A DNA stretch of 8,204 nucleotides, taken from contig DALTWQ010000056.1 in assembly GCA_029987025.1 (NCBI GenBank), positions 1 through 8,204 of the forward strand. Direction: 5' to 3'. Shown here one piece after another: positions 7,159 through 8,204 of the stretch (its first letter is position 1; the number at the start of each line of letters is the position of its first letter). Source of the DNA: Methanocorpusculum sp. (GTDB lineage: Archaea; Halobacteriota; Methanomicrobia; Methanomicrobiales; Methanocorpusculaceae). The translations under genes and the position numbers were made by a program. Under the pieces are notes generated by a model. That model did no database searches. It saw nothing but the letters and a program-made list of their open reading frames with translations, and had not been told where the DNA came from.

Positions 7159-7170
7159 TAATTCTGCTGT
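7146..7170 (+). promoter_or_regulatory. ftr promoter: TATA-like core inside a 25-base imperfect palindrome
   Basis: The arms ACAACAGA and TCTGCTGT flank an AT-rich core containing TTAATAA (7155-7161). Ten of twelve symmetric positions pair. The centre (7158) is 29 bases before the ftr ATG, where the TATA box of a nearly leaderless archaeal transcript would lie; no Shine-Dalgarno sequence precedes ftr. A dyad over a TATA box is a typical place for a dimeric regulator to block the transcription machinery. The TATA role and the operator role are both inferred. Confidence 0.45.
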
Positions 7171-7186
7171 CTAATACATAAGTACC

Positions 7187-8101
7187 ATGGAAGTAAACGG
7201 AGTACATATAGACGATACCTACGCAGAGGCCTTTACGGTCTGGGCTGCACGGATTATTATTACCGCAGCCACGAAAGACTGGGCGTTCTGGGCAGCAACT
7301 GAGGCAACGGGTTTTGCTTCATCTACTATCCGCTGTCCCTGCGAGGCAGGTATTGAATCATATCTTCCGCCGAACAAAACCCCTGACCACCGTCCGGGGT
7401 ATGCGATTCTCATCTGTTCTAAAAAGAGTGCAATAAAAGAGCAGGTTTTATCCAGAATCTCCGACTGTGTCATGCCGGTTCCGACGACTGCTGTCTTCAA
7501 CGGTCATGTTGAGACGGCAAATCCTGAGGCGGAACAGCTTAAGCTTCCGGTAAAACTCCATTACTTCGGCGACAAGTTCGAGAAGAAAGTTACCGTAGGC
7601 GGTATCGAGTGCTGGTCGATTCCGCTGATGGGCGGAAACTTCGTAATTGAAGAGGAAATCAGCGCAATAAAAGCAATTGCAGGCGGCAACTTCTTTATTC
7701 TCGGAAGTTCCCAGATGGCTGCATTAACAGCAGCATCCGTTGCCGCTGATGCAATCAAGGATGTTCCGGGAACTATTACTCCGTTCCCGGGAGGAGTTGT
7801 GTCTTCCGGTTCGAAGGTGGGTTCGAAGTTTTATAAGTTTGTGACCGCGTCTACGAATGAGAAGTACTGCCCCACTATCCGTGATGCCGTGATTGAAAAA
7901 GGTCTGAAGACAAATGTTCCTGAAGGAGTGAAAGCTGTCTTTGAGATTGTGATTAACGGTGTTAATGAAGAAGCAGTTAAAGCTGCAATGAAAGCGGGTA
8001 TTGCAACTGCGTGTACTATTCCGGGTGTTGTGAAGATTTCTGCCGGAAACTACGGCGGAAATTTAGGGCCGTATATGTTCTACTTAAAGGACTGTATCTG
8101 A
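7187..8101 (+). CDS. ftr: Formylmethanofuran:tetrahydromethanopterin formyltransferase
   Basis: Ftr catalyses the second step of CO2-reducing methanogenesis, moving the formyl group from formylmethanofuran to tetrahydromethanopterin in the cytoplasm. The 304 residues match the family's usual length of about 300 and begin with the typical MEVNGVHIDDTYAEAF. Conserved blocks include EATGFASS (39-46), CPCEAGIE (50-57), AGGNFF (165-170), PFPGGVVSSGSKVGSK (199-214), ASTNEKYCPT (221-230), and GVVKISAGNYGGNLGPY (280-296). Both halves of the protein are present with no break. The ATG at 7187 matches the known N-terminus. It is divergent from fhs, which charges formate onto the other C1 carrier, tetrahydrofolate. 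A strong terminator follows 11 bases after the stop, so ftr appears to be a single-gene unit. Some methanogens carry more than one ftr copy; whether this is the main one cannot be told here. Confidence 0.98.
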   Translation: MEVNGVHIDDTYAEAFTVWAARIIITAATKDWAFWAATEATGFASSTIRCPCEAGIESYLPPNKTPDHRPGYAILICSKKSAIKEQVLSRISDCVMPVPTTAVFNGHVETANPEAEQLKLPVKLHYFGDKFEKKVTVGGIECWSIPLMGGNFVIEEEISAIKAIAGGNFFILGSSQMAALTAASVAADAIKDVPGTITPFPGGVVSSGSKVGSKFYKFVTASTNEKYCPTIRDAVIEKGLKTNVPEGVKAVFEIVINGVNEEAVKAAMKAGIATACTIPGVVKISAGNYGGNLGPYMFYLKDCI

Positions 8102-8112
8102 TCATTTTATTC

Positions 8113-8133
8113 AGAGGATTATTCCTCTTTTTT
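8113..8133 (+). terminator. Hairpin and T-run terminator after ftr
   Basis: AGAGGA (8113-8118) pairs perfectly with TCCTCT (8123-8128) around a TTAT loop, and five more Ts follow (8129-8133). It starts 11 bases after the ftr stop codon and looks like an intrinsic terminator. On the minus strand the opposite side is A-rich, so it acts in the ftr direction only. Confidence 0.85.
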
Positions 8134-8204
8134 GTACGGATTTCTGTCAATCTGCGTATCTCAGACATGCACGCCTGCACGTAAGAGCATCCTGCACCGG
8201 CTAC

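Noticed and set aside
8164..8197. tRNA or repeat element near the right edge (repeated GTGCAGG on the minus strand)
   Set aside because: No cloverleaf, T-loop consensus or array structure can be built; it is only two short, imperfect GC-rich similarities.
8119..8204. 3' end of a convergent minus-strand gene at the window edge
   Set aside because: Several frames are open over only about 70 bases, one ending at 8119 after an in-frame stop at 8161. None gives a recognisable C-terminus, and short open stretches of this size occur by chance.

Overview
The window reads as chromosomal core sequence from a methanogenic archaeon. The diagnostic genes are a formylmethanofuran:tetrahydromethanopterin formyltransferase (Ftr), an archaeal Hef helicase-nuclease and a single-chain archaeal/eukaryotic-type glycyl-tRNA synthetase. 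TATA-like boxes lie about 25-30 bases ahead of starts, most starts lack a Shine-Dalgarno sequence, and GC content looks moderate. The combination looks to me like Methanomicrobiales, possibly a Methanocorpusculum relative; that placement is an impression from protein style, not a computed result.

Layout: glyS (45-1772) and hef (1797-4085) run rightward, 24 bases apart, and are probably cotranscribed. Converging on them from the right is a leftward block. Its part nearest hef is an RNA gene that no protein call would reveal: the RNase P RNA (about 4104-4408), with its own TATA box. Right of it lie a SPL-family radical SAM protein of unknown substrate (4464-5339) and fhs, formate-tetrahydrofolate ligase (5359-7026). 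Across a 160-base divergent control region, ftr (7187-8101) runs rightward and ends in a clear hairpin-plus-T-run terminator. The last 70 bases contain no gene I can support.

Functional links: glyS and rnpB serve translation and tRNA maturation, and hef serves replication-fork repair. fhs and ftr both handle formyl groups but on different carriers. Fhs charges free formate onto tetrahydrofolate, while Ftr moves the CO2-derived formyl group from methanofuran to tetrahydromethanopterin during methanogenesis. Their divergent arrangement around a short shared control region is the most biologically suggestive feature.

No mobile element, CRISPR array, defence island or other obviously new system is visible. 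The less ordinary observations are the RNase P RNA with its verifiable P1 and P4 helices, a 25-base imperfect palindrome centred on the presumed ftr TATA box, a possible 37-residue small protein in the fhs-ftr gap, and the uncharacterised radical SAM protein.
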